The notes below the pieces were generated by a model. That model was not told the DNA's origin. It saw only the letters and a list, made by a program, of their open reading frames with translations, and did no database searches. A stretch of 64,000 bases of DNA from Liolophura sinensis (lineage: Eukaryota > Mollusca > Polyplacophora > Chitonida > Chitonidae). Position 1 is the first letter of the stretch. Every line of letters begins with the position of its first letter. Made by a program: the position numbers and the translations under genes. Shown piece after piece: positions 1-9,620 of the stretch. The stretch covers positions 26,097,448 to 26,161,447 of the forward strand of contig NC_088296.1 in the NCBI RefSeq assembly GCF_032854445.1, in the 5' to 3' direction.

Positions 1-44
1 GTTTTGATGGATGGGGCTTTGTTGTATGGGGTTTTGTCAACATT

Positions 45-236
45 GCGGTCACTGTGAGGTCAAGTCCAGCTCATGCTGGCTTCCTCTCCCGGTGTAGGTC
101 TGCCAGTAACCTGCGGTTGATCGTGGCTTTCCCCGAGCTCTGTCCGGTTTTCTCCCATCATAATACTGGTCGTCGTCATATAAGTAAAATATTCTTAAGT
201 ACGGAGTAAAACACCTATCAAATAAATAAATAAAAA
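45..236 (+). mobile_element. SINE family A, near full-length copy
   Basis: A tRNA-type B-box-like stretch (GAGGTCAAGTCC) near the 5' end is followed by the family body (CCCATCATAATACTGG), the 3' domain (ATATTCTTAAGTACGG) and an (AAATA)n tail at about 220-236. The same 3' domain recurs at 8.8, 28.8, 31.5, 32.3, 32.9, 38.8 and 59.5 kb, which establishes a dispersed family. The link to mollusc SINEs is from memory of the family. Non-coding. Confidence 0.8.
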
Positions 237-689
237 CAATATTATCCATGTGCCCTGGCTATCTGATACAAGGGTAGGAGGGCCTGTATGATCCAGTAAA
301 TGGCAAAGTCACATAGGACAACTATTAACTGCTGAATAACTATCTTCTGTCTGGGTTACTTAAAGGTTCCACAATTTATTGCTGTGGATGTACGTGAACT
401 GTGTCTGCCTGTGCTTCAGGTCAGGCCAGCCTGGTGTGTCTGACAACAGTAGCAGTAATGGTAAAGTTCATGGCTAGACAAGTGCTTGTTCATGCCACAC
501 CGTGATATAACGTGTAAACCTGCTGTAATGACTTCTTCGTCTAATGTTCACCATTTATTGCATTTACAGCCTGTGGTTAAGGGAGGTTGTTCTTCTTATA
601 TTCTGACCATGTCTGCAATCTTCTGGGGCCAAATTAACAATCAGGAACCATCAGCCACAAATCATAATATTGGTCACGTCAGTCCCTGT
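237..689. other. Intron or upstream sequence of gene 1, no feature recognised
   Basis: Low-copy sequence with no exon I can defend. A short stretch near 420-460 is bounded by AG and GT, but its phase does not fit the next exon. The stretch probably lies in an intron of gene 1. Confidence 0.4.
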
Positions 690-771
690 GTTATTTACAA
701 GCAGCACAGACATTTGTACATGTATGACTCTTGTAGATTGGCCAGTGCAGCAAGCAAACTGTCTGCCTGAC
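690..771 (+). repeat. Diverged tandem duplicate of an intron end and exon start
   Basis: This 82-bp stretch aligns with the adjacent 772-854. Both begin GTTATTTACAA, pass through a T/G-rich tract ending TTGTAG, and continue into exon-like sequence ending CTGCCTGACA or CTACCTGACA. The upstream copy keeps its AG (735-736) and an open frame across the exon-like part. Reading on from that AG soon meets a stop, so it looks like a non-functional duplicate of the 3' splice site. Confidence 0.7.
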
Positions 772-816
772 ACTAGTTATTTACAAACAACACATACATT
801 TGTGTGACTGTTGTAG

Positions 817-942
817 GTGGACGAGTGCCGTAAGCGAGCTGTCTACCTGACAAATCTCCCTGGTACCACAACCACACGGCGCCTTGAAGGATTGTTTGAA
901 TCTGAGGCTGATTGTGAAATTGATGAGATTTGCCTCCTTAAG
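817..942 (+). CDS. Gene 1 exon A (RRM beta1-alpha1-beta2)
   Basis: Acceptor TTGTAG ends at 816 and donor AAG|GTGAGT starts at 943. The 126 nt give 42 codons, phase 0 at both ends; the other two frames contain stops. It encodes the RNP2-like VYLTNLP and the first helix of the RRM. Its first ~35 nt have a diverged duplicate immediately upstream. Confidence 0.78.
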
Positions 943-3900
943 GTGAGTCTGTTTTTTAGTAAATAAAAAGTACTTTAAGAATAAGCAAAGTCTTTAAGAA
1001 TTTTATGATGTGTGAAATTGTGTAATGGATAACATACTTTTTATTTTTCAATTATATTCCCACCTGGCCTATTCCTGCCCTGGCCTATTTCCTGTAGTGA
1101 CCTATTCCTGCCCTGGCCTATTCCTACAGTGACCTATTCCTGCTGTGACCAATTCATTCCCTGGCCTACTCCTACGATGACCTATTCCTGCTTTGGCCTA
1201 TTCCTACAGTGACCTATTCCTGCCTATTCCTTCCCGGTCCCTGTCCCTGCCTTGGCCTATTTCTACACTGACCTACTCCTGCCCATGCCTATTGTGGCGT
1301 ATTCCTGCCTTGGCCTATTCCTACAGTGACCTATTGCTGCTCTGACCTACTCTTGCCCTCTCCCTACCCTGACTTATTTCTGCTGTGACCCATTCCTGCC
1401 CAGACCTATTACTGCCCTGATGTGTTTCTGCTCAGGCCTACATGTATTGTATTCCTGCCTTAAACTCTTCCTTCCCTCTCTCTGCCCTGACCTTCCCGGC
1501 CTGACCTATTTCTGCTCTGCCCCATTCATGTCCTGGTCTATTCCTGCCCTAACCCATTTCTGCTCTGGCCTATTCCTGTCCTGGCATCTTCCTGCACTGA
1601 CCTGTTCCTGCCCTAACCTATTCCTGCTCTGGCCTATTCTTGCTCTGAGCTATCCCTGCCCTTATCTATCTCTACACTGACCCATTACTACCCTACCCTA
1701 TTCGTGCACTGGCCTGTTCCTGCTCTGACCTATTTTTGCTCTGACTTATTCCTGCTCTGAGCCATTCCTTCCCTAAGCTATTTCTGACGTAACCCATTTC
1801 TACCCTGACCTATTTCTGCCCTAACCTATTCCTACCCTGATCTACATATATTCCTGCCCTAACCTATTTCCATTCTGACCCATTACTGTTCTTACCTATT
1901 GCTGCACTGGCTTATTCCTGCCCTGACCTATTCCTGACCTAACCCATTTCTGCCCTGATCTTTTCCTGCCCTAACCTATTTCTGACCTGGCCTATTCATG
2001 TCCTGATCTTTTCCTGCCCTAACCTATTTCTGACCTGGCCTATTCATGTCCTGACCTTTCCCTGCCCTGACCTATTTCTGACCTGGCCTATTCATGTCCT
2101 GACCTGTTCCTGCCCTGACGTATTCCTGCTTTGGCCTTTTCCTGCTCTGAGCTATTTCTGCCCTAACGTATTTCTGCTCTGACCCATTAGTACTCTAACC
2201 TTTTCCTGCCCTGGCCTATTCCTGCTCTGAAGAATTTTTGCCCTGATATATACCTGCTCTGAGTTATTTCTACCCTAACCTATTCCTGCCGTGTCATGTT
2301 TCTGACCTGACCTGTTCCTGCCCTAACCTATCCCTGCCCTGACCCATTCCTGCCCTAACCTATTCTTGTCCTAATCTCTTCCTAGCCTGAGCAATTCTTG
2401 TTCTGGCCTATTCCTGCCCAGACCTCTTTCTGCCCTGGCCTATTCCTGCTCTGACCAATTTTTGCCCTGACATATTCCCGAACTATTGCTGCCCTGGCCT
2501 ATTCCTGTCCTGATCTATTTTTTTCCTGGCCTATTTCTGCTCTGAGCTATTCCTGCCCTGACCCATTCCTGCCCTAATCTGTTCCTGCTCTGACATGTTG
2601 CTGCCCTAACCTATCCCTGGACTGAATTATTCCTGCCCTTACCTATTCCTGTCCTGTGCAGTTTTTGTTCTGGCCTGTTCCTGCTGAAAACTATTGCTGC
2701 CAGGCATAGACCTACTGCTGCCATACCTAGACCAACTGCTGCGATGCCTAGACCTATTGCTGCCATACCTGGACCTATTGCTGCCATGCCTAGACCTACT
2801 GCTGCCATGCCTAGACCTATTGCTGCCATGCCTAGACCTATTGCTGCCATGCATAGACCTATTGCTGCCATGCATAGACCTGCTTTGATCTATACCCCTG
2901 ACATATTCCTGCTCTGGAATATTCCTGTTTTACCTTTTGCTTTCCTGATAGTGATGTCCTGATCCATTGCTCCTCTAATTCTAAGAGTGGCATATTCCAC
3001 ACATTGCCTACATGTACTGATATTTCTGATTTGACTGAAATGTGTTCCTCCACAGGATCCTGTCAGTAGTAAGATGAATGGCTTGGCGTGGAGCCTGATG
3101 TCAGACATTGATTCTGTCCAACGTCTCATGGAATACTTTCATCGTGGCGAGGTGTGTGCTTGGTGTAGGGAGGCACAGTGATGTTTGTTGCTCACATATG
3201 TGTTATTCTACAGTTGCATTTACTGTCTGGGGCATCGGGATTGGTGTATCTGCCAAGGGTATAAAGTCAAAAATTAGTTATATCTGGCTCCAACATTATC
3301 ATTTGTGCTAATCCCATTTGCTAAACAAGGATATATAAAAAAAAACTGTATTTGTTTAATAAATAATCGAAGTGTAACCAGTTCTGATTTAACCATAAAC
3401 ACCCTTCTATCAGCAATGATTTATTTTTAGTGCTGTCAAAAGTGTCAACAATTTTAGGTGCGCTAATTTATCAACAGATTTTGTTGTACTTTGCCAGGCC
3501 CAGGTGTTTGGCCAGCCTTTCCTCATCTCTCCCCTCCTGGTCAGTGTGGATGATGTTGCCAGCACAGAAGTCGAGCAGCAAGTCAGGTGAGTGAAGAGCG
3601 TGGTACAGGTGTGTTTTAGCTTGTTGTGTACTGTACTTTGCCAGGCCCAGGTGTTTGGCCAGCCTTTCCTCATCTCTCCCCTCCTGGTCAGTGTGGATGA
3701 TGTTGCCAGCACAGAAGTCGAGCAGCAAGTCAGGTGAGTGAAGAGCGTGGTACAGGTGTGTTTTAGCTTGTTGTGTACTGTACTTTGCCAGGCCCAGGTG
3801 TTTGGCCAGCCTTTCCTCATCTCTCCCCTCCTGGTCAGTGTGGATGATGTTGCCAGCACAGAAGTCGAGCAGCAAGTCAGGTGAGTGAAGGGCGTGGTAC

Positions 3901-6378
3901 AGGTGTGTTTTAGCTTGTTGCATACTGTACTTTACCAGACTCAGGTGTTTGGCCAGTCTTTCCTCTTCTCTTCCCTCCTGGTCATTGTGAATGTTGTGAC
4001 GAGCATGGAGGTGGAGCAACAAGTCAGTTGAGTGAAGGGCGTAGCACAGGTGTGTTTTAGCTTGTTGTGTACTGTACTTTACCAGACTCAGGTGTTTGGC
4101 CAGTCTTTCCTCGTGTCTTCCCTCCTGGTCATTGTGAATGTTGTGACCAGCATGGAGGTGGAGCAGCATGTCAGGTGAGTGAAGGGTGTTGTACAGGTGT
4201 GCTTTTGCTTGTTGTGTACTGTACTTTACCAGACTCAGGTGTTTGGCCAGTCTTTCTTCGTGTCTTCCCTCCTGGTCATTGTGAATGTTGTGACGACCAC
4301 GGAGGTGGAGCAACAAGTCAGATGAGTGAAGGGCGTAGCACAGTTGTGTTTTAGCTTGTTCTGTACTGTACTTTACCAGACTCAGGTGTTTGGCCAGTCT
4401 TTCCTCGTGTCTTCCCTCCTGGTCATTGTGGATGTTGTGACCAGCACGGAGATGGAGCAGCATGTCAGGTGAGTGAAGGGCGTAGTACAGGTGTGTTTAA
4501 GGTTGTTGTGTACTGTACTTTACCAGACTCAGGTGTTTGGCCAGTCTTTCCTCGTGTCTTCCCTCCTGGTCAATGTGGATGTTGTGACCAGCACGGGGAT
4601 GGAGCAACAAGTAAGGTGGGTGGAGGCCATGAAATGTCAATGTGGATCAGGTGGGTGAAGGACGTGAAATGTCAATGTGGATCAGGTGGGTAAATGGCAT
4701 GAAATGTCAATGTGGATCAGGTGAGTGAAGGGCATGAAATGTCAGTGTGGATCAGGTGGGTGATTGGCGTGAAATGACATTGTGGATCAGGTGGGTGATG
4801 GGCGTGAGATGTCAATGTGGATCAGGTGGGTGAAGGGCGTAAAATGTCAATGTGGATCAGGTGGGTGAAGGACGTGAAATGTCAATGTGGATCAGGTGGG
4901 TGATGGGCGTGAAATGTCATTGTGGATCAGGTGAGTGAAGGGTCTGAAATGTCAGTGTGGATCAGGTGGGTGATGGGCATGAAATGTCAATGTGGATCAG
5001 GTGGGTGAAGGGCATGAAATATCAAAGTGGATCAGGTGGGTAAATGGCATGAAATGTCAATGTGGATCAGGTGAGTGAAGGGCATGAAATGTCAGTGTGG
5101 ATCAGGTGGGTGATTGGCGTGAAATGTGAATGTGGATCAGGTGGGTGATGGGCATGAGATGTCAATGTGGATCAGGTGGGTGAAGGGGGTGAAATGTCAA
5201 TGTGGATCAGGTGGGTGATGGGCGTGAAATGACATTGTGGATCAGGTGAGTGAAGGGCGTGAAATATCAGTGTGGATCAGGTGGGTGATGGGCATGAAAT
5301 GTCAATGTGGATCAGGTGGGTGAAGGGCATGAAATATCAAAAGGGGATCAGGTGGGTGAAGGGGGTGAAATGTCAGTGTGGATCAGGTGGGTGATGGGCG
5401 TGGAATGTCAATGTGGATCAGGTGGGTGAAGGGGGTGAAATGTCAATGTGGATCAGGTGGGTGAAGGGCATGAAATGTCAGTGTGGATCAGGTGGGGGAA
5501 AGACGTGAAATGTCAATGTGGATCAGGTGGGTGATGGGCGTGAAATGTCAGTGTGGATCAGGTGAGTGAAGGGCATGAAATGTCAAAGTGGATCAGGTGG
5601 GTGACGGAGGTGAAATGTCAATGTGGATCAGGTGGGTGAAGGGGGTGAAATGTCAGTGTGGATCAGGTGGGTGAAGGGCATGAAATGTCAAAGTGGATCA
5701 GGTGTGTAATGGGCATGAAATGTCAATGTGGACCAGGTGGGTGAAGGGCGTGAAATGTCATTGTGGATCAGGTGAGTGAAGGGGGTGAAATGTCAGTGTG
5801 GATCAGGTGGGTGAAGGGCATGAAATGTCAAAGTGGATCAGGTGGGTGATGGGCGTGAAATGTCAGTGTGGATCAGGTGGGTGAAGGGGGTGAAATGTCA
5901 GTGTGGATCAGGTGGGTGATGGGCGTGGAATGTCAATGTGGATCAGGTGAGTGAAGGGCGTGAAATGTCAGGGTGGATCAGGTGAGTGAAGGGCATGAAA
6001 TGTCAGTGTGGATCAGGTGAGTGAAGGGCATGAAATGTCAGTGTGGATCAGGTGAGTGAAGGCATGAAATGTCAGTGTGGATCAGGTGAGTGAAGGGCAT
6101 GAAATGTCAGTGTGGATCAGGTGAGTGAAGGGCGCACATAATTATTTCTGTATACACATCATAAATTACGTGAACCACGTGGACATTATGTACAGAAAAT
6201 TCGCAAGATTGTCTGCTGCACTTTCTTCTTCAGACAAGACAGAGAACGTCGGACAAAAGAGAGGAAATCTGATGACGTCAGCCATAGGAACCTCATACGT
6301 CAGAGCGCCGAGGAGTCATGGAAACGGCACGCTTATCGCTTGGCTCATCCCGCGTATGCCGACGGAAGGGTTTGGTGA
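817..6378 (+). CDS. RRM-type RNA-binding protein, C-terminal part (spliced, 5' incomplete)
   Basis: Proposed join is 817-942, 3056-3151, 3504-3586 (or one of seven further exon copies), 6234-6378. The conceptual protein reads as one RNA-recognition motif: beta1/RNP2 VYLTNLP, alpha1 around TRRLEGLF, beta2 CEIDEICLL, a degenerate beta3/RNP1 (NGLAWSLM), alpha2 DIDSVQRLMEYF, and beta4 VFGQPFLISP. A basic/acidic tail of about 47 residues follows, ending in GRVW. Exon phases are 0-0, 0-0 and 2-2, and the last exon ends in TGA followed by an AATAAA. RNP1 lacks the usual aromatic pair, so RNA binding may be weak or altered. I do not recognise the orthologue. Upstream exons lie before the window. The exon chain is inferred from splice sites and frame, not from transcripts. 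Confidence 0.75.
1055..2690. repeat. Degenerate 17-bp minisatellite in intron A-B
   Basis: About 95 diverged copies of a pyrimidine-rich unit close to CCTATTCCTGCCCTGGC. The plus strand is strongly C/T-biased throughout. Open frames here arise from the repeat and are not genes. Confidence 0.9.
2695..2890. repeat. 21-bp minisatellite
   Basis: About nine copies of a unit near CTATTGCTGCCATGCCTAGAC, continuous with and probably derived from the 17-bp array before it. The 21-bp period keeps frames open on both strands. Confidence 0.9.
3056..3151 (+). CDS. Gene 1 exon B (RRM beta3-alpha2)
   Basis: The acceptor (TTCCTCCACAG) ends at 3055 and donor GAG|GTGTGT starts at 3152. The 96 nt give 32 codons, phase 0 at both ends. 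It encodes the degenerate RNP1 (NGLAWSLM) and the second helix, ending in RGE. Joining to exon C at GTG gives GEVFGQPF, as expected for the loop into beta4 of an RRM. Confidence 0.78.
3504..3586 (+). CDS. Gene 1 exon C, copy 1 (RRM beta4 and linker)
   Basis: 83 nt after the acceptor GCCCAG, donor GTCAG|GTGAGT, phase 0 in and phase 2 out. It encodes VFGQPFLISPLLVSV and a linker ending EQQVR, with the last Arg codon completed by exon D. An acceptor 6 nt upstream (3497) would add Ala-Gln without changing phase. Seven further copies follow at 147-bp intervals. Confidence 0.72.
3651..3733 (+). CDS. Exon C copy 2 (identical to copy 1)
   Basis: Same exon sequence, acceptor and GTGAGT donor as copy 1. 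The identity means very recent duplication, gene conversion or an assembly artefact. Including it together with copy 1 would shift the frame (83+83 nt). Confidence 0.55.
3798..3880 (+). CDS. Exon C copy 3 (same coding sequence, intact splice sites)
   Basis: Encodes the same residues as copies 1 and 2 and keeps GTGAGT. Its downstream intron (GGGCGTGG, GCATACTG) begins to resemble the diverged copies that follow. Confidence 0.55.
3945..4027 (+). pseudogene. Exon C copy 4, donor lost
   Basis: Open frame encoding a variant beta4 (VFGQSFLFSSLLVIV), but the donor reads CAG|TTGAGT, so the obligatory GT is gone. Probably not spliceable at this position. Confidence 0.6.
4092..4174 (+). CDS. Exon C copy 5, variant with intact splice sites
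   Basis: Encodes VFGQSFLVSSLLVIV and ends in EQHVR. GTCAG|GTGAGT is preserved. It differs from copies 1-3 at several residues, so if used it would change the last RRM strand and linker. Confidence 0.45.
4239..4321 (+). pseudogene. Exon C copy 6, donor lost
   Basis: Open frame (VFGQSFFVSSLLVIV), but the donor is CAG|ATGAGT with GT changed to AT. A U2-type donor is therefore missing. Confidence 0.6.
4386..4468 (+). CDS. Exon C copy 7, variant with intact splice sites
   Basis: Encodes VFGQSFLVSSLLVIVDVV and ends in EMEQHVR, with GTCAG|GTGAGT preserved. Part of the diverged group 4-8. Confidence 0.45.
4533..4615 (+). CDS. Exon C copy 8, variant, donor GTGGGT
   Basis: Encodes VFGQSFLVSSLLVNVDVV and ends in MEQQVR; the donor is AAG|GTGGGT. 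It is the last exon copy. Pieces of its 3' half (GTCAATGTGGAT) and its donor recur in the 35-bp array that begins directly after it. Confidence 0.45.
4616..6125 (+). repeat. 35-bp minisatellite of splice-donor-like units
   Basis: About 43 copies of a unit near TGTGGATCAGGTGGGTGAAG plus GGCGTGAAATGTCAA. Each carries CAG|GTGGGT or CAG|GTGAGT. Roughly a dozen are the exact GTGAGT form, including the last six in a row (5945-6125). The array lies in the intron between the exon C copies and exon D. Confidence 0.93.
6234..6378 (+). CDS. Gene 1 terminal exon D
   Basis: The strong acceptor (CTTTCTTCTTCAG) ends at 6233. The first base completes the split Arg codon from exon C (phase 2), then 47 codons run to TGA at 6376-6378. 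The tail is highly charged (QDRERRTKERKSDD) and ends RVW. The open frame starting exactly at the acceptor in the only phase that fits is the best support for this exon. Confidence 0.75.
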
Positions 6379-6478
6379 TTTGGTCAGATTTTACCACAAA
6401 AACATTGTTTTTCCAGCTGTAGTTTGCACGTTTTGTCCTGTACATAGAAATGTTGGCAGTGATTTGTTGTTCGGGTGA

Positions 6479-6484
6479 AATAAA
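6479..6484 (+). terminator. Polyadenylation signal AATAAA of gene 1
   Basis: AATAAA about 100 nt after the gene 1 stop codon, in unique AT-rich sequence, in line with a short 3' UTR. Confidence 0.6.
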
Positions 6485-6750
6485 TGGAATCTAGTAAGGA
6501 ATCTCCAAAGTATAATATAACACCTCCCACTTGTGTATTTGAAAACTGGACCGTATAGAGAAAACTCAGTCAAACACGCAGTAATAGAAGTATTAAGCCA
6601 AGATACATGTATCCTGAAGAGCAGCATTGTTACACATTTGCATGGTGTACTTTGACTGTTGTCATTTTTACAGGTTACTCTATGAAAGAGTCACTAAGTG
6701 AACATTCCTGCACATCAGTCAGCTAAACCATGTGTATGGAAAGATAATCA
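6485..6750. other. Spacer without a recognised feature
   Basis: Unique AT-rich sequence between the end of gene 1 and the next array. Confidence 0.5.
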
Positions 6751-8325
6751 ACCTTTCTGATCGCATTGCCGTCTCTCCTACATGACCGTGTAGAGACGAT
6801 GTTGACAACCTTTCTGATTGCATTGCCATCTCTCATACATGTATATGTAAAGGTGATATTGATGACCTTTCTGATCGCATTGCCGTTCCTCCTACATGTA
6901 CATGTAGAGACGATATTGACAACCTTTCTGATCGCATTGCCGTCCCTCCTACATGTAGATGTAGAGACGATATTGACGACCTTTCTGATGATATTGCCGT
7001 CTCACCTACATGTATATATACAGATGGTATTGACGACCTTTCTGATCGCATGGCCGTCTCTCCAACATGTATATGTAGAGACGATGTTGGCAAGCTTTCT
7101 GATCGCATTGTCGTCCTTCCTCCATGTATATGTAGAGACGATGTTGACAACCTTTCTGATTGCATTGCCATCTCTCATACATGTACATGTAAAGGTGATA
7201 CTGACGACCTTTCTGATCGCATTGCCGTCCCTCCTACATGTACATGTAGAGACGATATTGACGACCTTTCTGGTAGCAATGCCATCTCTCATACATGTAC
7301 ATGTAGAGACGATATTGACGACCTTTCTGATCGCATTGCCGTCCCTCAAACATGTAGATGTAGAGACGATATTGACAACCTTTCTGATAGCATTGCCATC
7401 CCTCCAACATGTATATGTAGAGATGATATTGACGACTTTTCTGATAACATTGCCGTCCCTCCAACATGTATATGTAGAGATGATATTGACGACCTTTCTG
7501 ATAGCATTGCCGTCTCACCTACATGTATATATAAAGATGATATTGACGACCTTTGTAATCGCATTGCTATCTCTCCTACATGTATATGTAGAGATGATAT
7601 TGACGGCCTTTCTGATCGCATTGCCGTCCCTCAAACATGTATATGTAGAGATGATATTGACAAGCTTTCTTATCGCATGGCCGTCCCTCCATGTACATGT
7701 AGAGATGATATTGACGAGCTTTCTGATCGCATGGCCGTCCCTCCAACATGTATATGTAGAGATGATATTGACGACCTTTCTGATCGCATGGCCGCCCCTT
7801 ATCCATGTACATGTAGAGACGATATTGACGACCTTTCTGATAGCATTGCCGTCCTTCCTACATGTACATGTATAGATGATATTGACGACCTTTCTGATCG
7901 CATTGCCATCTCTCCTACATGTACATGTAGAGATGATATTGACAGCCTTTCTGGTCGCATTGCGGTCTCTCCTACATGTACATATAAAGATTATATTGAC
8001 GACCTTTCAGATCGCATTGCCATCTCTCCTACATGTACATGTATAGATGATATTGACGAGCTGTCTGATCGCATTGCCATCTCTCCTACATGTACATGTA
8101 GAGATGATATTGACAGCCTTTCTGATCGCATTGCGGTCTCTCCTACATGTACATATAAAGATGATATTGACGACCTTTCAGATCGCATTGCCGTCTCTCC
8201 TACATGTACATATAAAGATGATATTGACGACCTTTCTGATCGCATTGCCGTCTCTCCTACATGCACATGTAGAGATGATATTGACAAGCTTTCTGATCGC
8301 ATTGCCGTCCCACCAACATGCAGAT
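6751..8325. repeat. 57-bp minisatellite with a palindromic core
   Basis: About 27 copies of a 57-bp unit (CCTTTCTGATCGCATTGCCG and so on). Many units include the perfect 16-nt palindrome CTACATGTACATGTAG. As 57 = 3 x 19, several frames on both strands stay open for hundreds of codons, which is expected of the array and is not evidence of a gene. Confidence 0.93.
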
Positions 8326-8610
8326 ACCAGACCTTAGTTGTTAATAGAGTTAAGGCCATATGGTAACTTCTCCATTAGTGTATATTAATTTAGGCTGGTG
8401 TACACGTATTTGGATGTACATGTGAATGATTTGTTACTGTTTGGTTTGCCTTGTTTCTGCTGTATATTTATTATGTTGGATATGTATGTGAACTGTTAAA
8501 ACGTTATGTATCACATGTTTATTAAATTGTTTTCGAAACTCATGTGATCATTGTATTTGTCTAACTGAAAACCATTTGTTTACAGTTACGTTGTCTTGTA
8601 ACAAGCCCTG
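8326..8610. other. AT-rich spacer
   Basis: Unique sequence between two arrays, no gene or RNA recognised. Confidence 0.5.
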
Positions 8611-8817
8611 GAGGCCTCTGTGACCTAGTCGTTAGCGAACTAGTGCAATATAATGACTCAGGTGCCAATACTGTCCCTGTGAGTTCAGCTTCAGTCCATG
8701 CACTGGGCTCCTATCGTACCTGGGAAGGATATGGGTTTCCCCCGAACTCTACCTGGTTTCTCACAACCATTATGCTGACCACTGTCGTGTAAGGGAAGTA
8801 TTCTTGAGTAGGACGTA
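8611..8817 (+). mobile_element. SINE family A copy with tRNA-like head
   Basis: The head (GACCTAGTCGTTAGCGAAC) resembles a tRNA A-box region, and GAGTTCAGCTTCAGTCC sits at the B-box position. The body and the 3' domain (TATTCTTGAGTAGGACGTAA) follow. Instead of the usual AAATA tail, the 3' domain runs straight into the 37-bp array. Confidence 0.75.
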
Positions 8818-9478
8818 AAACACGTGCAGGAATATTGGCATACTGTAGGACGTAAAACACGTGCAGGAATACCGGCATGTAGTAGGACGTAAAACACGTG
8901 CACGAATACTGGCATGTAGTAGGACGTAAAACACGTGCAGGAATACCGGCATACAGTAGGGCGTAAAACAGGTACAGGAATAGTGGCATACAGTAGGGCA
9001 TAAAACACGTGCAGGAATACCGGCATGTAGTAGGACGTAAAACGCGTGCAGGAATACTGGCATACTGTAGGGCGTAAAACACGTGCAGGAATACTGGCAT
9101 GTAGTAGGACGTAAAACACGTGCACGAATACTGGCATATAGTAGGACGTAAAACACGTGCAGGAATACCGGCATACAGTAGGGCGTAAAACACGTACAGG
9201 AATACCGGCATACAGTAGGGCGTAAAACACGTGCAGGAATACTGGCATACAGTAGGGCATAAAACACGTGCAGGAATACCGGCATGTAGTAGGACGTAAA
9301 ACGCGTGCAGGAATACTGGCATACTGTAGGGCGTAAAACACGTGCAGGAATATCGGCATGTAGTAGGACGTAAAACACGTGCAGGAATACCGGCATACAG
9401 TAGGGCGTAAAACACGTACAGGAATAGTGGCATACTATAGGACGTAAAACACGTGCACGAATACTGGCATACAGTTGT
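8811..9478. repeat. 37-bp minisatellite seeded from the SINE 3' end
   Basis: About 18 copies with a 37-bp step (GGACG at 8811, 8848, 8885 and onward). Each begins with the SINE A string GTAGGACGTAAAACAC and continues GTGCAGGAATACTGGCATA. Confidence 0.92.
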
Positions 9479-9620
9479 GGGATCGAGTATGTGTATGTTG
9501 TCCAGTGCTGACAGCATCCTGCCAGCTAGTTGACCGTGTCATAATCCTGGATGAGCTTTAATCCTGTCGACGACTTCGTATCTTTCCCTCAAAGCCGTCA
9601 GCACGGTGCTTCAGTGATGC
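9479..9620. other. Short unique spacer
   Basis: Sequence joining two arrays. A plus-strand open frame starting near 9551 runs from here into the next array. Confidence 0.4.

Larger units (their letters stand above)
3494..4640 (+). repeat. Eight-copy 147-bp tandem repeat, each unit with one exon and flanking intron
   Basis: The landmark CCAG before the exon recurs at 3494, 3641, 3788, 3935, 4082, 4229, 4376 and 4523, a constant 147-bp step. Each unit holds a pyrimidine-rich acceptor, an 83-nt open exon and a donor position. Copies 1 and 2 are identical, copy 3 nearly so, and copies 4-8 form a second diverged group. The 147-bp period (49 codons) also opens a long minus-strand frame that has no support as a gene. 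Confidence 0.9.

Noticed and set aside
420-461. Possible exon between CAG and GTAAAG upstream of exon A
   Set aside because: The open frame ends in phase 1, but exon A is open only in phase 0.
3471-4463. 330-codon minus-strand open frame
   Set aside because: Antisense of the eight 147-bp exon units; period 3 x 49 explains it. The sense strand has the splice sites and phases.
3494-4640. 147-bp period as a nucleosome-phasing signal
   Set aside because: The match to nucleosome core length is probably coincidence; the exon-unit duplication explains the period.
7050-8366. 438-codon plus-strand open frame with Cys-containing 19-residue repeats
   Set aside because: A 57-bp array keeps several frames open on both strands; no promoter, splice or homology support.
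8691-9517. Long minus-strand frames with FLHVFYALLYA-type repeats
   Set aside because: 37-bp array cycling through frames; derived from a SINE end.
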